A program made the position numbers and the translations under genes. The notes beneath the pieces were generated by a model. The model was not told where the DNA came from, searched no databases, and was given only the letters and a program-made list of their open reading frames with translations. Below are positions 8,237 through 16,541 of a stretch of 64,000 bases of DNA, piece by piece (position 1 is the stretch's first letter; every line of letters begins with the position of its first letter). The DNA lies in contig CAYLMH010000003.1 in NCBI GenBank assembly GCA_964385055.1, positions 1 to 64,000 of the forward strand. The letters run 5' to 3'. This DNA comes from JACRPI01 sp964385055. GTDB lineage: Archaea > Nanobdellota > Nanobdellia > Woesearchaeales > DSVV01.

Positions 8237-8788
8237 CTAAGGCCGTAACCATCGTGTTTCCCAAAAACTGACATCTCCTTCAGCGTCAACAACAGCAAGC
8301 AAGAGCCGCTTCTTAGTACTATGTGCAACCCTGTTTTTCGCAGAGAAATCATGCCATGTCAAAACATCGGCTTCATAGGTGGGGTACACTATCCATTTTG
8401 CGTGATCTTCGCCTGGCTTAATGCCTCTATCATAAACACGAAAATCAGCACCAAATTTGAGAGCGGTTTTCACAAGATATCCTCTATCCCGAAGATCTCT
8501 ATACACCCTATATTTCACCCAGAATTTTTTCTCTTTTCGTTCTGCTTTTTTGAGAAACGCGTCAGAAGAAAGTTTTTTGTTACGGGAATCAAGAATTTTG
8601 ATTTTTTCTTTTTCAAGAAGATAGAGCCCTTCCAAAAAAGAGAGATGCACTCGATGATCTTCTATTTCGCCAAAACGGCCTTGATTATGAAGTTCAAGAG
8701 CAACATCACTATTGTCCGTTTGCACAATATCAGAGATAATACGGCAAGGAATGGGTTTTGGTTTTGTCATAGTATGCATTACGGACAA
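8237..8788 (-). CDS. endA: tRNA-splicing endonuclease EndA
   Basis: Cleaves introns at bulge-helix-bulge motifs in pre-tRNA. The catalytic triad of the family is visible: Tyr in FRVYDRG, His in EDHAKWIVYP and Lys in HSTKKRLLLAVV. The N-terminal domain is short and the total is about 183 residues, matching the one-domain homotetrameric form. The start is ambiguous between 8788 and the Met at 8770 (MTKPKPIPC); homology begins after the latter. Confidence 0.93.
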   Translation of the reverse strand: MSVMHTMTKPKPIPCRIISDIVQTDNSDVALELHNQGRFGEIEDHRVHLSFLEGLYLLEKEKIKILDSRNKKLSSDAFLKKAERKEKKFWVKYRVYRDLRDRGYLVKTALKFGADFRVYDRGIKPGEDHAKWIVYPTYEADVLTWHDFSAKNRVAHSTKKRLLLAVVDAEGDVSFWETRWLRP

Positions 8789-8824
8789 GTAATTAATAAA
8801 GCTTTAGGGAGAAGAAGACGCAAT

Positions 8825-10264
8825 TCACAACGCAAGGGGCTTATCCTGTGTATAAGCAAGCCCTTTCTGCAACGCAAGCGCTGCTTTCTGCAATTCAGTG
8901 CCTAAATAAAACGCGTGAGACAAATCGCATACTTTATGGTCAAGAACAAGTTTTGTGTAAAGGGCAAAAGGATCATTCCCGGAAAATTCATCAAGCCGCT
9001 TACCTGTAGGATCAGTGTGAGTCACAAAAATAACGCCATCTTTCACACGAAGAATGAGATTGCCCCGGGGATCTCCAATTCGTTTCAAAGGCGCATGGTG
9101 CTCCTGAAGAATTTGTGCTGCAGCTGCCCAGTTGTTCTGATAAATATGCGCGCTACTCGAAATAATAGTGAGATTTCCAGAAGACATATGCAGCGCAGAA
9201 GCAACAGTGTATTGAAGTTTACGAAGACCGAACGCGTTTCGTGGCCATGCGTGGAACATATCATTGCTCCGGAAAAAAGCAGTAAGATACAGGAAATTGT
9301 CTTGAATAAGAAATTCCACCAAAATTAAACAAGGAGGTTTTTCATTAGTCAAATCTTTTTCAATGTCCCATGTAACTGCAAGCGCGCGCCGTGTATGAGG
9401 AGTTTGTCGAAGATTCGCAATAAGCAATTGAATTTGATCCACATTTTTTTGTTGTCGTAATCGCTGCCCATAGGAATACTCCACTCCTTCAAGCGCAGCA
9501 GCGCTGACCACTTGCGGATAATACGAAAACAAATCATCTTGTGTAAAAGGAAAGTACGAAAAAAGCTGCGGACGGTCTGGATCTTCTTTTTCGATGACAG
9601 AAACAATATTGAGAAGCTCACGCTGATCAACGCCATAATCGCTTTTTTTGATTGTGCCCAGAGTAGTAATCAAATGCAGAATTTCAAGCCAAGCGGGTCC
9701 AATAAAATCGTGGCGCACAGGGAACCCACTTTTTTCAGAAGGAAATGTATCTGGCACAGGAACAGTGACAGTAGGGAAAACCTCTGACACGCCGTACGAA
9801 GGAAGAGAAGGAAGCTGAGAAAGGAGCGCAGGAAGTTGAGAAAAATCTTTCACGTGTTGATAATCATGAACAGTAACGTGTTGACGAAGAGTTTCAAGAG
9901 CAGCAAGAGGAATTTCTTTGTCAATCAAAACCCCCTCAACACCGAGAACTGCGTGATCTGGACTAACCCCGTTAGAGAAAAAGGCGAGTAATGCCTTTCC
10001 AGACCCATTCAGATCAATGCCAGTCACCACGAGATGTCGTATTGCTTTATTTGCAAGACAGTTGCGGAGCACGCCGTTAAGCCCTTCGTCGCGAGAGTAG
10101 AGCTGACCTACGAGCGCATACTTTTGGGGATCAAGATGTTTCAGAATAAATTCTTTTTTTGTCCAGAGTGTTACAATACCCACAGAGGCAGAAGGATTCC
10201 CCACAGTGACAAGATCAGAAAAACAAACAGGCCAAGATATTTCCTTTGGAGAAGTCGTTTCCAT
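8825..10264 (-). CDS. thyA: Thymidylate synthase (ThyA type) with N-terminal MtrA-like domain
   Basis: 479 residues. The C-terminal half is a ThyA: the catalytic Cys is in KPPCLILVEF, the phosphate/folate-binding element is FFRSNDMFHAWP and the conserved end is AHIYQNNW. It makes dTMP from dUMP with methylene-folate or a pterin. The N-terminal 160 residues resemble the MtrA subunit of tetrahydromethanopterin methyltransferase (WPVCFSDLVTVGNPSASV, ALLAFFSNGVSPD). The fusion probably tunes C1-carrier use. ATG at 10264 starts the WPV domain cleanly. The ThyA domain is certain; the role of the N-terminal domain is inferred. Confidence 0.88.
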   Translation of the reverse strand: METTSPKEISWPVCFSDLVTVGNPSASVGIVTLWTKKEFILKHLDPQKYALVGQLYSRDEGLNGVLRNCLANKAIRHLVVTGIDLNGSGKALLAFFSNGVSPDHAVLGVEGVLIDKEIPLAALETLRQHVTVHDYQHVKDFSQLPALLSQLPSLPSYGVSEVFPTVTVPVPDTFPSEKSGFPVRHDFIGPAWLEILHLITTLGTIKKSDYGVDQRELLNIVSVIEKEDPDRPQLFSYFPFTQDDLFSYYPQVVSAAALEGVEYSYGQRLRQQKNVDQIQLLIANLRQTPHTRRALAVTWDIEKDLTNEKPPCLILVEFLIQDNFLYLTAFFRSNDMFHAWPRNAFGLRKLQYTVASALHMSSGNLTIISSSAHIYQNNWAAAAQILQEHHAPLKRIGDPRGNLILRVKDGVIFVTHTDPTGKRLDEFSGNDPFALYTKLVLDHKVCDLSHAFYLGTELQKAALALQKGLAYTQDKPLAL

Positions 10265-10305
10265 GGGAAAAAGAACAATTGCAGAATTAATAAAAGGTAC
10301 GAAAA

Positions 10306-10827
10306 TTACTCTGTCTCTTCTTCATCAAACAACGAATAAATATCAATGCTGTACAAGACAGTTGAAATCTCTGCTTCTTTGACAAAACTATCAGAGCTGA
10401 AAGAAATAAGTCCTTGGTCAACAGCGTCAGAAACTTCCAAATCTCCTTGTTGTAATAAAACAAGCGTATCATATGTTGTCGTCATTTCAAAAGAAGGGTC
10501 TTCCTGCTCACCGTTTTCAAGTTCAATAAGTTCACCTGCATCAAGCACTGCATAAAGATGATGATCAAGGTCAGTAAGGTAAACATTCACGACATCATCG
10601 CCAAAAAAAGTAAAAAGAATATCAGGAAGTCCGTTAGCTTTCTCATTATACGTATCTTTGTATGTGGAAAGAAGATCGTTGGTAAATAGTTCTTCAGCAG
10701 TAACAGCGCCAGTAACTCCATTCATACCATTGGCAACACTGACAATATAGAGTCCAAGAAGAAAGATACCAAAAAAGAAAAATGCCTGAATATGTTTTGG
10801 CTTTTGTTGTTTGTGTTTTTTTGCCAT
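10306..10827 (-). CDS. Membrane-anchored hypothetical protein with TGAV motif
   Basis: 173 residues: a Lys-rich cytoplasmic start (MAKKHKQQKPKH), one transmembrane helix (residues 14-33), then GVTGAVTAEELF and an acidic extracellular domain. The stretch GDLEVSDAVDQGLISF faintly recalls an SCP2-like lipid-binding domain. The TG[AY] motif next to a membrane segment also occurs in proteins ending near 45.8 and 47.9 kb and in the protein starting near 53.06 kb. Function unknown. Confidence 0.65.
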   Translation of the reverse strand: MAKKHKQQKPKHIQAFFFFGIFLLGLYIVSVANGMNGVTGAVTAEELFTNDLLSTYKDTYNEKANGLPDILFTFFGDDVVNVYLTDLDHHLYAVLDAGELIELENGEQEDPSFEMTTTYDTLVLLQQGDLEVSDAVDQGLISFSSDSFVKEAEISTVLYSIDIYSLFDEEETE

Positions 10828-10902
10828 TGTAAACCAGTTTACCGCATTTTATCTATATATAGCTTTGGATTCTTGAGAGGAAAAACTTGAATTTGAGGCA
10901 AA

Positions 10903-10911
10903 CTATATATA
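10903..10911 (+). promoter_or_regulatory. TATA box for RNase Z gene
   Basis: CTATATATA lies about 27 bases before the RNase Z ATG (10934). That distance puts the transcription start at or next to the start codon, so the mRNA would be leaderless, common in archaea. Confidence 0.5.
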
Positions 10912-10933
10912 CGACAAACCAAAACAAAGAAAC

Positions 10934-11830
10934 ATGGAACTCGTCTTTTNNNNNNNNNNGATGGTACCCACAAAGGAAAGAAATCATAGTAGTATCTTCC
11001 TCAAATATGAAGGAGAAGGAATATTGATTGACTGCGGAGAGGGCACCCAACGCCAGTTCAAAATAGCAGAAGAAAGTGCGACAAAAATAACAAAAATACT
11101 TATTAGCCATTGGCATGGAGATCACGTGCTTGGCCTTCCAGGATTGTTACAAACATTGAGCGCGTCAGAATACGCAAAAAAAGACAGCACATTAGAAATC
11201 TACGGGCCAAAAGGATGCAAGAAACAAATAGAAGCAATGCTTGTCGCATTTCCGTTTGACAACAAGCTCAACATGAGCATTAAGGAAGTAAGCAATGGAA
11301 CATTCATCAAAACAGAAAATTTTGAGATAGACGCGTTTCCCATGGAGCACAGCATTCCTTGTCTTGGATTTAAGTTCAGAGAGCTAGACAAGAGAAGAAT
11401 TGACGTTGCAAAAATAAAAAAATTAGGGATTCCAGAAGGACCATTGCTTGGAAAGCTGCAGCAAAACAAAGCAATAACACATGGAGGCAAAAAAATTTCT
11501 CCGAAAGACACCACATACATTGTCCCTGGAAAACATATTGGGTTTATTACAGACACAGGACAGTGCAAGAATTGTTTGGAAATTGCAGAAGGAGTGGACG
11601 TCTTAATCTGCGAGGCAACGTTTATGGAAAAAGAAGCAGAAAAAGCAGAGCAGTACAAACATCTTACCATCAAACAAGGAGCATTGATCGCGCACACCAC
11701 AAATGTTAAAAAATTGATCCTCACGCATTTCTCGCAACGGTATAAAGAAAAAGCAGAGATTGAAGAAGAAGCAAAGGATGTTTTCCCTAATGTTATTCTC
11801 GCGTATGATGGGATGAAGTTGACTGTTTAA
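10934..11830 (+). CDS. rnz: Ribonuclease Z (tRNA 3' processing)
   Basis: A metallo-beta-lactamase-fold endonuclease that removes the 3' trailer of pre-tRNA. The zinc motif is SHWHGDHVLGLPG (HxHxDH). Further ligands are in MEHSIPCLGF, ITDTGQC and LILTHFSQRY, and the family's PTKERN and CGEGTQRQ are present. Ten N at 10950-10959 interrupt codons 6-9 where the family has FLGTGG; relatives suggest about one more codon there than the gap allows. The gene is otherwise complete. It converges on the histone gene, and the two stop codons share TTAA. Confidence 0.93.
   Translation: MELVFXXXXMVPTKERNHSSIFLKYEGEGILIDCGEGTQRQFKIAEESATKITKILISHWHGDHVLGLPGLLQTLSASEYAKKDSTLEIYGPKGCKKQIEAMLVAFPFDNKLNMSIKEVSNGTFIKTENFEIDAFPMEHSIPCLGFKFRELDKRRIDVAKIKKLGIPEGPLLGKLQQNKAITHGGKKISPKDTTYIVPGKHIGFITDTGQCKNCLEIAEGVDVLICEATFMEKEAEKAEQYKHLTIKQGALIAHTTNVKKLILTHFSQRYKEKAEIEEEAKDVFPNVILAYDGMKLTV
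10950..10959. other. Assembly gap (10 N) in rnz
   Basis: A run of exactly ten N within the first codons of RNase Z. It is a scaffold placeholder rather than a measured length; the open frame continues on both sides. Confidence 0.95.
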
Positions 11831-12039
11831 GAACTCTTTAACGCAAGCTTCACATCGCCTGCTTTGACTGTTTTTCTTCCTGCGTGATGGGCAAATTTGA
11901 TTGCGTAGCTTGCTATTTCAGTTGCCTGATTTTCTACTATTTTCTTGAGTGCCATTTTCGCGTCATCGCTCACTCTATCGGCCCCTGCTTTTTTGATAAG
12001 CACATCAATTGCTGCGAGAGGAATGCCGCGTTTTGTCAT
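11827..12039 (-). CDS. Archaeal histone
   Basis: 70 residues forming one histone fold: helix 1 (GIPLAAIDVLIKKAG), long helix 2 (DDAKMALKKIVENQATEIA) and helix 3 (KAGDVKLALKSS). RxxVK-type DNA contacts appear in AGRKTVKAGDV. It dimerises and wraps DNA into hypernucleosomes. There is no N- or C-terminal tail. It converges on RNase Z with a 4-base overlap. It lies within the replication and chromatin island of this window. Confidence 0.96.
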   Translation of the reverse strand: MTKRGIPLAAIDVLIKKAGADRVSDDAKMALKKIVENQATEIASYAIKFAHHAGRKTVKAGDVKLALKSS

Positions 12040-12097
12040 AATAGAGAAAAGAGTGAACAGCTATAAATACTTTTTGAAGAATTAAGAAAGAGAAAAA

Positions 12098-12178
12098 CAT
12101 GCACAAGCAACATAAAACAATTGATCCGCAAAGTCCTAAAACACAATTCATCTCTTTTTTATTATTTTTATAATAAAG
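12098..12178 (+). repeat. Dispersed repeat family 2, copy 2
   Basis: ATGCACAAGC, then CCGCAAAGTCCTAAAACACAATTCATCT and an AT-rich tail ending in ATAATAAA. It sits between the divergent histone and hjc genes, so it may overlap their promoters. Confidence 0.65.
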
Positions 12179-12261
12179 TAAAGAATAATGAAACAGCAAG
12201 GAGATTCAAAACAAATAATTAAAAGAAAGCACATATAAATAAGAAAAACAAGAATAGGGCG

Positions 12262-12660
12262 ATGAGCAGAAAAAGTAAAGGCATTTCGTATGAACGAGAA
12301 CTGATTCATTTATTTTGGGGAACAAAAGAGTGGGCAGCAGTACGAGTAGCTGGCTCAGGAAATACACAATATCCTTCTGCGGACATTCTTGCGGGCAATG
12401 CGTTAAGAAAGTTAGTTATTGAATGTAAAAGCGTCAAAAATGAGTCTGTGTACATCCCAAAAGAAGACGTCGAACAACTCCAAACATTCGCAAAATTATT
12501 TGGTGCAGAACCTTGGATTGCGGTTCGTTTCGCAAAAACTGCCTGGCATTTCATGAGTATGGAAAACTTGGAATTAACAGAACGCTGTGCAGTGATTACC
12601 ACAGAAAACATCAAACTCAAAGGATTGCTATTCAATGAAGTGATAGGAAAGTTTGAGTAA
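12262..12660 (+). CDS. hjc: Holliday junction resolvase Hjc
   Basis: 132 residues, the usual size. A dimeric PD-(D/E)xK nuclease that cuts four-way junctions in recombination and fork restart. Visible are the N-terminal Glu (KGISYERELIHLF), RVAGSGNTQYPSADILAG with the metal Asp, and the VIECKS catalytic E-x-K. The family's aromatic PWIAVRF element follows. Upstream lies an AT-rich promoter (ACATATAAATAAG near 12231). Divergent from histone. Confidence 0.94.
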   Translation: MSRKSKGISYERELIHLFWGTKEWAAVRVAGSGNTQYPSADILAGNALRKLVIECKSVKNESVYIPKEDVEQLQTFAKLFGAEPWIAVRFAKTAWHFMSMENLELTERCAVITTENIKLKGLLFNEVIGKFE

Positions 12661-12682
12661 AAAACAAGAAAAATAGGAAGCA

Positions 12683-13081
12683 CTAAATAATCTTCTTCTC
12701 AAGTAACGCAGGAAAAATTTTATTGCGAATAATAGGAGAAAGAATAGTGGGATCATCGCCTTTTCCAAACCAGCGTTGTTCTTCAATTTCAGAAGAAATA
12801 TGGGGAGCACCAAGAATAGTGCCCAAATAAAGATTGATACAAACAACAGTATTAGGCTCATTCGCTGCAGCATCTTCAAAAGATCCAAAGAAAGAAATAC
12901 TCTCTGGAACTACTATGCATTTGTGTTCTTCTTTAATTTCACGAATAAGGCACGCTTCAACAGACTCTCCTTGTTCAGGTTTGCCGCCAGGCATTAAAAA
13001 TAAAGTGGTTCCTTTTTTTCGATTAATGAGAAATTTATGATCACGAACTATGAGCAATCCATATTTGATTATTTTTTTCAT
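12683..13081 (-). CDS. Nudix hydrolase
   Basis: 132 residues. The Nudix box reads GGKPEQGESVEACLIREIK then EEHKC, so the glycine after EE is replaced while REIKEE is intact. The N-terminus (KYGLLIVRDHKFLINRKKG) and LFLMPGG are typical. It is not a close paralogue of the tandem pair at 5.6-6.4 kb. A repeat of family 2 lies just upstream. Substrate unknown; a sanitising or NDP-X role is possible. Confidence 0.86.
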   Translation of the reverse strand: MKKIIKYGLLIVRDHKFLINRKKGTTLFLMPGGKPEQGESVEACLIREIKEEHKCIVVPESISFFGSFEDAAANEPNTVVCINLYLGTILGAPHISSEIEEQRWFGKGDDPTILSPIIRNKIFPALLEKKII

Positions 13082-13145
13082 AAATAACCGATGCCTAACT
13101 GCAATTATAAAGTGTTTGCTTTTAAGAAATCAACTATAAAAGAAA

Positions 13146-13200
13146 AGCACGCACAAGCAGACAGACCTGCAACACAATTCATCTATTTTTTATTATTTCT
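13146..13200 (+). repeat. Dispersed repeat family 2, copy 3
   Basis: GCACGCACAAGCAG, then ACCTGCAACACAATTCATCTA and TTTTTTATTATTTCTATGA. Lacks the CGCTCAGCAAAGT segment. Lies between two minus-strand genes. Confidence 0.6.
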
Positions 13201-13251
13201 ATGACAAAAAAATGAATGAAGCAAAATAATAAACAAAAAAGAGAGAAGCAA

Positions 13252-14154
13252 CTATTTCATCCAACTATACTTTTTCCGAACATCTTTCAAAAACACAGAA
13301 GGAGATTGCACACCAAGCTCTGTAATAAATGCCTTCACATCAGGCAGGATAATTGCTTCAAATGCAGGATCTTCAACAACAATACCACGAGGCGCATCTT
13401 TCCAAATCTCTTGAGCAGGACGCATTTCAACCACTTCTTTGTGCCGCTTGCTTGCATGCGCGTCAAACTTCCATGCGTCCGAACAAATATAAAGAGGGAT
13501 TTTCCGTGTAGCTAATAGCTCGGCAAAAATACCAGAACCTACTTTATTATAAACAGCATAAGAAGTGATTGCGTCGCTTCCAAAAAGCGCGAGATGCGCG
13601 TCTTTCATTGCAATGCCCGCTGCGCTATCCACAAAATGTTTGACAGGAATTCCTGCTGCAGCAAGTTCTGTTGCGCTTTTTCTTCCCTGAAAAAGAGGCC
13701 GTGTTTCTGTGTTATGAACAGTAAATTTTTTCCCTTGTTTTTTTGCAGCAAGAAGTATAGCAACAACAGTAGAAGAGTGGCAATGCGTATACACAATACT
13801 GCCATGCCGAATCTTTGCCGCGCCAAGTTGTGCTATTTTGTGTTTTGATGTATCAAAAAAAAGAATAACTTCATTGATGCGCTGCGTGAGCATTTGAAAT
13901 AAGGAATGATGTTCGTCATAAGAATAAATATTATGAAAAACATACGCGAGTGCATTTCGCAAACAAGGCTCTGTTGGCCGGGCAGCAATAAGTTGATCAC
14001 GAGCATGATAAAGTTCCGCAAGAACTGCTTCGTGAGTGATTGCGTGAGATTTTTTTAAAACAAGAAGAAGAGAACGCACTCCTTCGCGAGCAACACCTTC
14101 TGCTCCCTGAATCCGCAATGTTTTAATGTCTTGAACAACCTGAGTGAATTTCAT
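13252..14154 (-). CDS. Ribose-1,5-bisphosphate isomerase (eIF2B-like)
   Basis: 300 residues from the ATG at 14154 (MKFTQVVQDIKTLRIQGA); the longer frame adds a non-homologous head. It isomerises ribose 1,5-bisphosphate to ribulose 1,5-bisphosphate in the archaeal AMP/nucleoside salvage pathway that ends at form III RuBisCO. The catalytic Cys is in YTHCHSSTVV and the Asp in LFGSDAIT, with NKVGSGIFAELL following; these separate it from true eIF2B and from MtnA. No RuBisCO or AMP phosphorylase is visible nearby. Confidence 0.87.
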   Translation of the reverse strand: MKFTQVVQDIKTLRIQGAEGVAREGVRSLLLVLKKSHAITHEAVLAELYHARDQLIAARPTEPCLRNALAYVFHNIYSYDEHHSLFQMLTQRINEVILFFDTSKHKIAQLGAAKIRHGSIVYTHCHSSTVVAILLAAKKQGKKFTVHNTETRPLFQGRKSATELAAAGIPVKHFVDSAAGIAMKDAHLALFGSDAITSYAVYNKVGSGIFAELLATRKIPLYICSDAWKFDAHASKRHKEVVEMRPAQEIWKDAPRGIVVEDPAFEAIILPDVKAFITELGVQSPSVFLKDVRKKYSWMK

Positions 14155-14217
14155 AGTGACCGCCTGAACAAAGGAAAATAAATGAAACAAATAAAAAGAA
14201 GAGCAAAAAGAAGCTGA

Positions 14218-14463
14218 TTATTTTTTCTTTTTGGATTTTTTGCCAACTTTGATGCCAAGCTTTTTCTCAATAACTGCTTCTTGTTGTTCAATCTTCATTT
14301 CTTCAGCAACGATGCGCCGTGCAATTTTTTCAATGTTGAGATCAACACGAGCAATGCGTCGTTCGAGAAGAACAAGAATGCGCAAACTATAGACAATCGC
14401 TGCAAGCGTTCCAACAATAATAGCAAGTATAATGACTTCTAAAGATACTGCTTCTGTTGCCAT
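14218..14463 (-). CDS. Small membrane protein with basic coiled-coil tail
   Basis: 81 residues from the ATG at 14463, preceded by a good Shine-Dalgarno (GAGGTG, 9 bases). One transmembrane helix (SLEVIILAIIVGTLAAIVYSL) is followed by an amphipathic, probably coiled-coil helix rich in Arg and Glu, and a Lys tail (GKKSKKKK). No enzymatic motif. Function unknown. It is the last gene before the origin region on this side. Confidence 0.7.
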   Translation of the reverse strand: MATEAVSLEVIILAIIVGTLAAIVYSLRILVLLERRIARVDLNIEKIARRIVAEEMKIEQQEAVIEKKLGIKVGKKSKKKK

Positions 14464-14608
14464 AACGATAAACACCTCTTTCTAAAACCCACCTACTTCT
14501 TCTTTTTATATATAGTGGGATATAAAAAGCTTTCTTTTTACTCAGTAAAGGTAACGAAAAAGGAAGAAAAAGAAATTGTTCTTTTTTTGTGCCCCTTCTC
14601 TACCCCCT

Positions 14609-14632
14609 CACCCCCTCGTTTCTTATGGAAAG
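14609..14632 (-). promoter_or_regulatory. ORB-like box 1 (Orc1/Cdc6 binding)
   Basis: Minus strand reads TTTCCATAAGAAACGAGG followed by GGGT. It matches the archaeal ORB pattern TTCCAnnnGAAAC plus a downstream G-run. It faces away from the AT-rich core, inverted relative to box 2. Confidence 0.72.
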
Positions 14633-15170
14633 GCTGTTTCTAAAAAAGAATGTGGAACAAAAGAGAAAAAGAGGGGGGAAAGAAGAAAAAGAAGAAAAAT
14701 GAATAATTGAGGTTTTGTCGACGAAAAAAAGAAAACAAATAAGAAAGAAATTAAAAATAAAAAGTGCTAAACAAAATAAAAAACAAAGAAAATTTTGATA
14801 ATAGAGTTACATTCATTATTTTTATTTTCCATGAGAAATGAAGGATAATATAATAATATAATTAATTTCCATATAGAAAATAATAATATAATAATAAATA
14901 TAATAATAATGTAAATAATAAGATAATGATTATGTAATAATAATAGAATGAATAATAATAGAAATAAAATAATTAAAATAAAGAGAAAATAGAATAAAAC
15001 AAACTAAAGATGATAAATTAATTATGAAAAAGGGATTATGGTAAAATTGTTAGATTATGTTAATTTATTTCATACATCTAAGCTTATCAAGCCTTATCTT
15101 CTCAACAAAACACCTCATCTCCAAACTAAACAGCCCAAACCACAGACCATCCAACACCCCCAACCTCCAT

Positions 15171-15195
15171 CTCCAGTAGAAACCAAGGGGGGAGG
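15171..15195 (+). promoter_or_regulatory. ORB-like box 2 (Orc1/Cdc6 binding)
   Basis: Plus strand CTCCAGTAGAAACCAAGG followed by GGGG. Of the three boxes this is closest to the published-type ORB, with the CCAG half-site, GAAAC and G-run. It lies right of the AT-rich core, inverted relative to box 1. Confidence 0.78.
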
Positions 15196-15273
15196 GTCAA
15201 TCACCTCTTTTCTACTCTCTTGTTATCCTCGATAATTTATTGTGGGAAAGGGGTAAAAAACACAAATTAAAAA

Positions 15274-15303
15274 ACTATATAAACCTTGGTTTCCTATGGA
15301 ATT
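15274..15303 (-). promoter_or_regulatory. ORB-like box 3 overlapping the orc1 promoter
   Basis: Minus strand of 15281-15303 reads AATTCCATAGGAAACCAAGG plus TTT. It shares TCCA..GAAAC.A.GG with boxes 1 and 2 but lacks the long G-run. It begins right after a TATA box (ACTATATAAA, 15274-15283) and ends two bases before the orc1 ATG. Orc1 bound here should repress its own leaderless transcript. Confidence 0.68.
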
Positions 15304-15305
15304 AC

Positions 15306-16517
15306 ATGGAAGAAAAGAGGTTAAACAACATATTTGAGAAATTCTTAAGTCAAGTCTCTATTTTCAAAGACAAAAAAGTATTGCAATCTTCTTATACCCC
15401 AGATGCATTGCTTCATAGGGATGAAGAAATTAATCAGCTTGCAAAGATTCTTGCTCCTGCGTTGCGTATGGAACGACCCTCTAATGTTTTTTTGTATGGA
15501 AAAACAGGAACAGGAAAAACAGTCACTGCAATATATACTGCGGCGGAAATAAGAAGACTGTCAGAGGAGCGAAACATTCCATTGAAAACAGTCTACATTA
15601 ACTGTAAGCTCAGTAGAATTGCAGATACAGAATATAGAGTTATTGCGCAGCTTGCGAGGGAGTTCAATAAAGATATTCCTGCAACAGGACTTCCCACAGA
15701 TGAGGTCTATAAAATATTTTTTAGCGCAGTGGACGACAAAGAACAGCTCATCATGTTGATTTTAGATGAAATAGATCAGTTAATAAAAAAAGTAGGAGAT
15801 GAAATTATCTATAATCTGACAAGAATTAATACAAATCTGAAAAAAAGCCAGCTCTGTATTATTGGCATTTCCAATGATCTTGTTTTTACAGATCATTTAG
15901 ATCCGCGGGTAAAATCTTCATTAAGTGAGGAAGAAGTTATTTTTGCTCCGTATAATGCGCTTCAGCTTCAAGACATCTTGCGCAGAAGAGCAGGACACGC
16001 GTTTAAAGAAAACATTATTGAGTCTGGTGTTGTGGAAAAATGTGCAGCGTATGCGGCGCGAGAGCATGGCGATGCGAGACGGGCGCTTGAGCTGCTTCGT
16101 GTTGCAGGAGAAATTGCAGAGCGAAATGGGGAACAAACAGTAAAGATTGCGCACATAGATAATGCAGAAGAAAAAATTGAAAGGGATAGGGTTATTGATA
16201 TTGTCAAAACACAGCCAAGGCAGCAGCAGACCACACTCTACGCGATTTTTTCTTTGTATAATGAGAAGAACGCTATTATTTATACCGGAGATGTGTATGA
16301 TGTCTACAAAACATTGTGTGTGAAAGTGGGTTTATACCCATTAACACAGAGAAGGGTTTCTGATATTATCGCGGAGTTGGACATGCTTGGAATTATAAAC
16401 GCGAAGGTTGTTTCAAAAGGAAGATTTGGAAGAACGCGCGAGATTTCTGTTGCTATCCCGCAAACAATTAAGCCAAAAATAATGACTATCCTCCAGCAGA
16501 GTTTAAATGTGGAGTAG
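15306..16517 (+). CDS. orc1: Replication initiator Orc1/Cdc6
   Basis: 403 residues from the ATG at 15306 (MEEKRLNNIFEKFL); the extra 22 codons of the longer frame run through the promoter and ORB box 3. AAA+ ATPase that binds ORB elements and loads MCM. Walker A GKTGTGKT is near residue 64, Walker B LILDEIDQL near 152, sensor 1 IGISNDL, and sensor 2 HGDARRALELL. The C-terminal winged helix ends the protein. The first gene of a plus-strand run with DP1 and DP2. Confidence 0.96.
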   Translation: MEEKRLNNIFEKFLSQVSIFKDKKVLQSSYTPDALLHRDEEINQLAKILAPALRMERPSNVFLYGKTGTGKTVTAIYTAAEIRRLSEERNIPLKTVYINCKLSRIADTEYRVIAQLAREFNKDIPATGLPTDEVYKIFFSAVDDKEQLIMLILDEIDQLIKKVGDEIIYNLTRINTNLKKSQLCIIGISNDLVFTDHLDPRVKSSLSEEEVIFAPYNALQLQDILRRRAGHAFKENIIESGVVEKCAAYAAREHGDARRALELLRVAGEIAERNGEQTVKIAHIDNAEEKIERDRVIDIVKTQPRQQQTTLYAIFSLYNEKNAIIYTGDVYDVYKTLCVKVGLYPLTQRRVSDIIAELDMLGIINAKVVSKGRFGRTREISVAIPQTIKPKIMTILQQSLNVE

Positions 16518-16541
16518 CGCATTTAGTGTAGTGTGAAGAAA

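Larger units (their letters stand above)
14580..15305. other. Predicted replication origin (oriC)
   Basis: This non-coding stretch just upstream of orc1/cdc6 holds an extremely AT-rich core (about 14700-15040, many TAATAATA units). Two ORB-like boxes in opposite orientation flank it, and a third sits at the orc1 start. This is the layout of characterised archaeal origins: inverted Orc1-binding boxes around an unwinding element next to orc1. Genes left of it are mostly minus strand and those right of it plus strand, matching divergent replication. Not tested; GC skew would be decisive. Confidence 0.8.

Noticed and set aside
15038..15235. A 65-codon frame in the origin region
   Set aside because: Its composition (Pro/Gln/Thr/Leu) follows from the local low-complexity sequence, and it runs through ORB-like box 2. 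No start signal.
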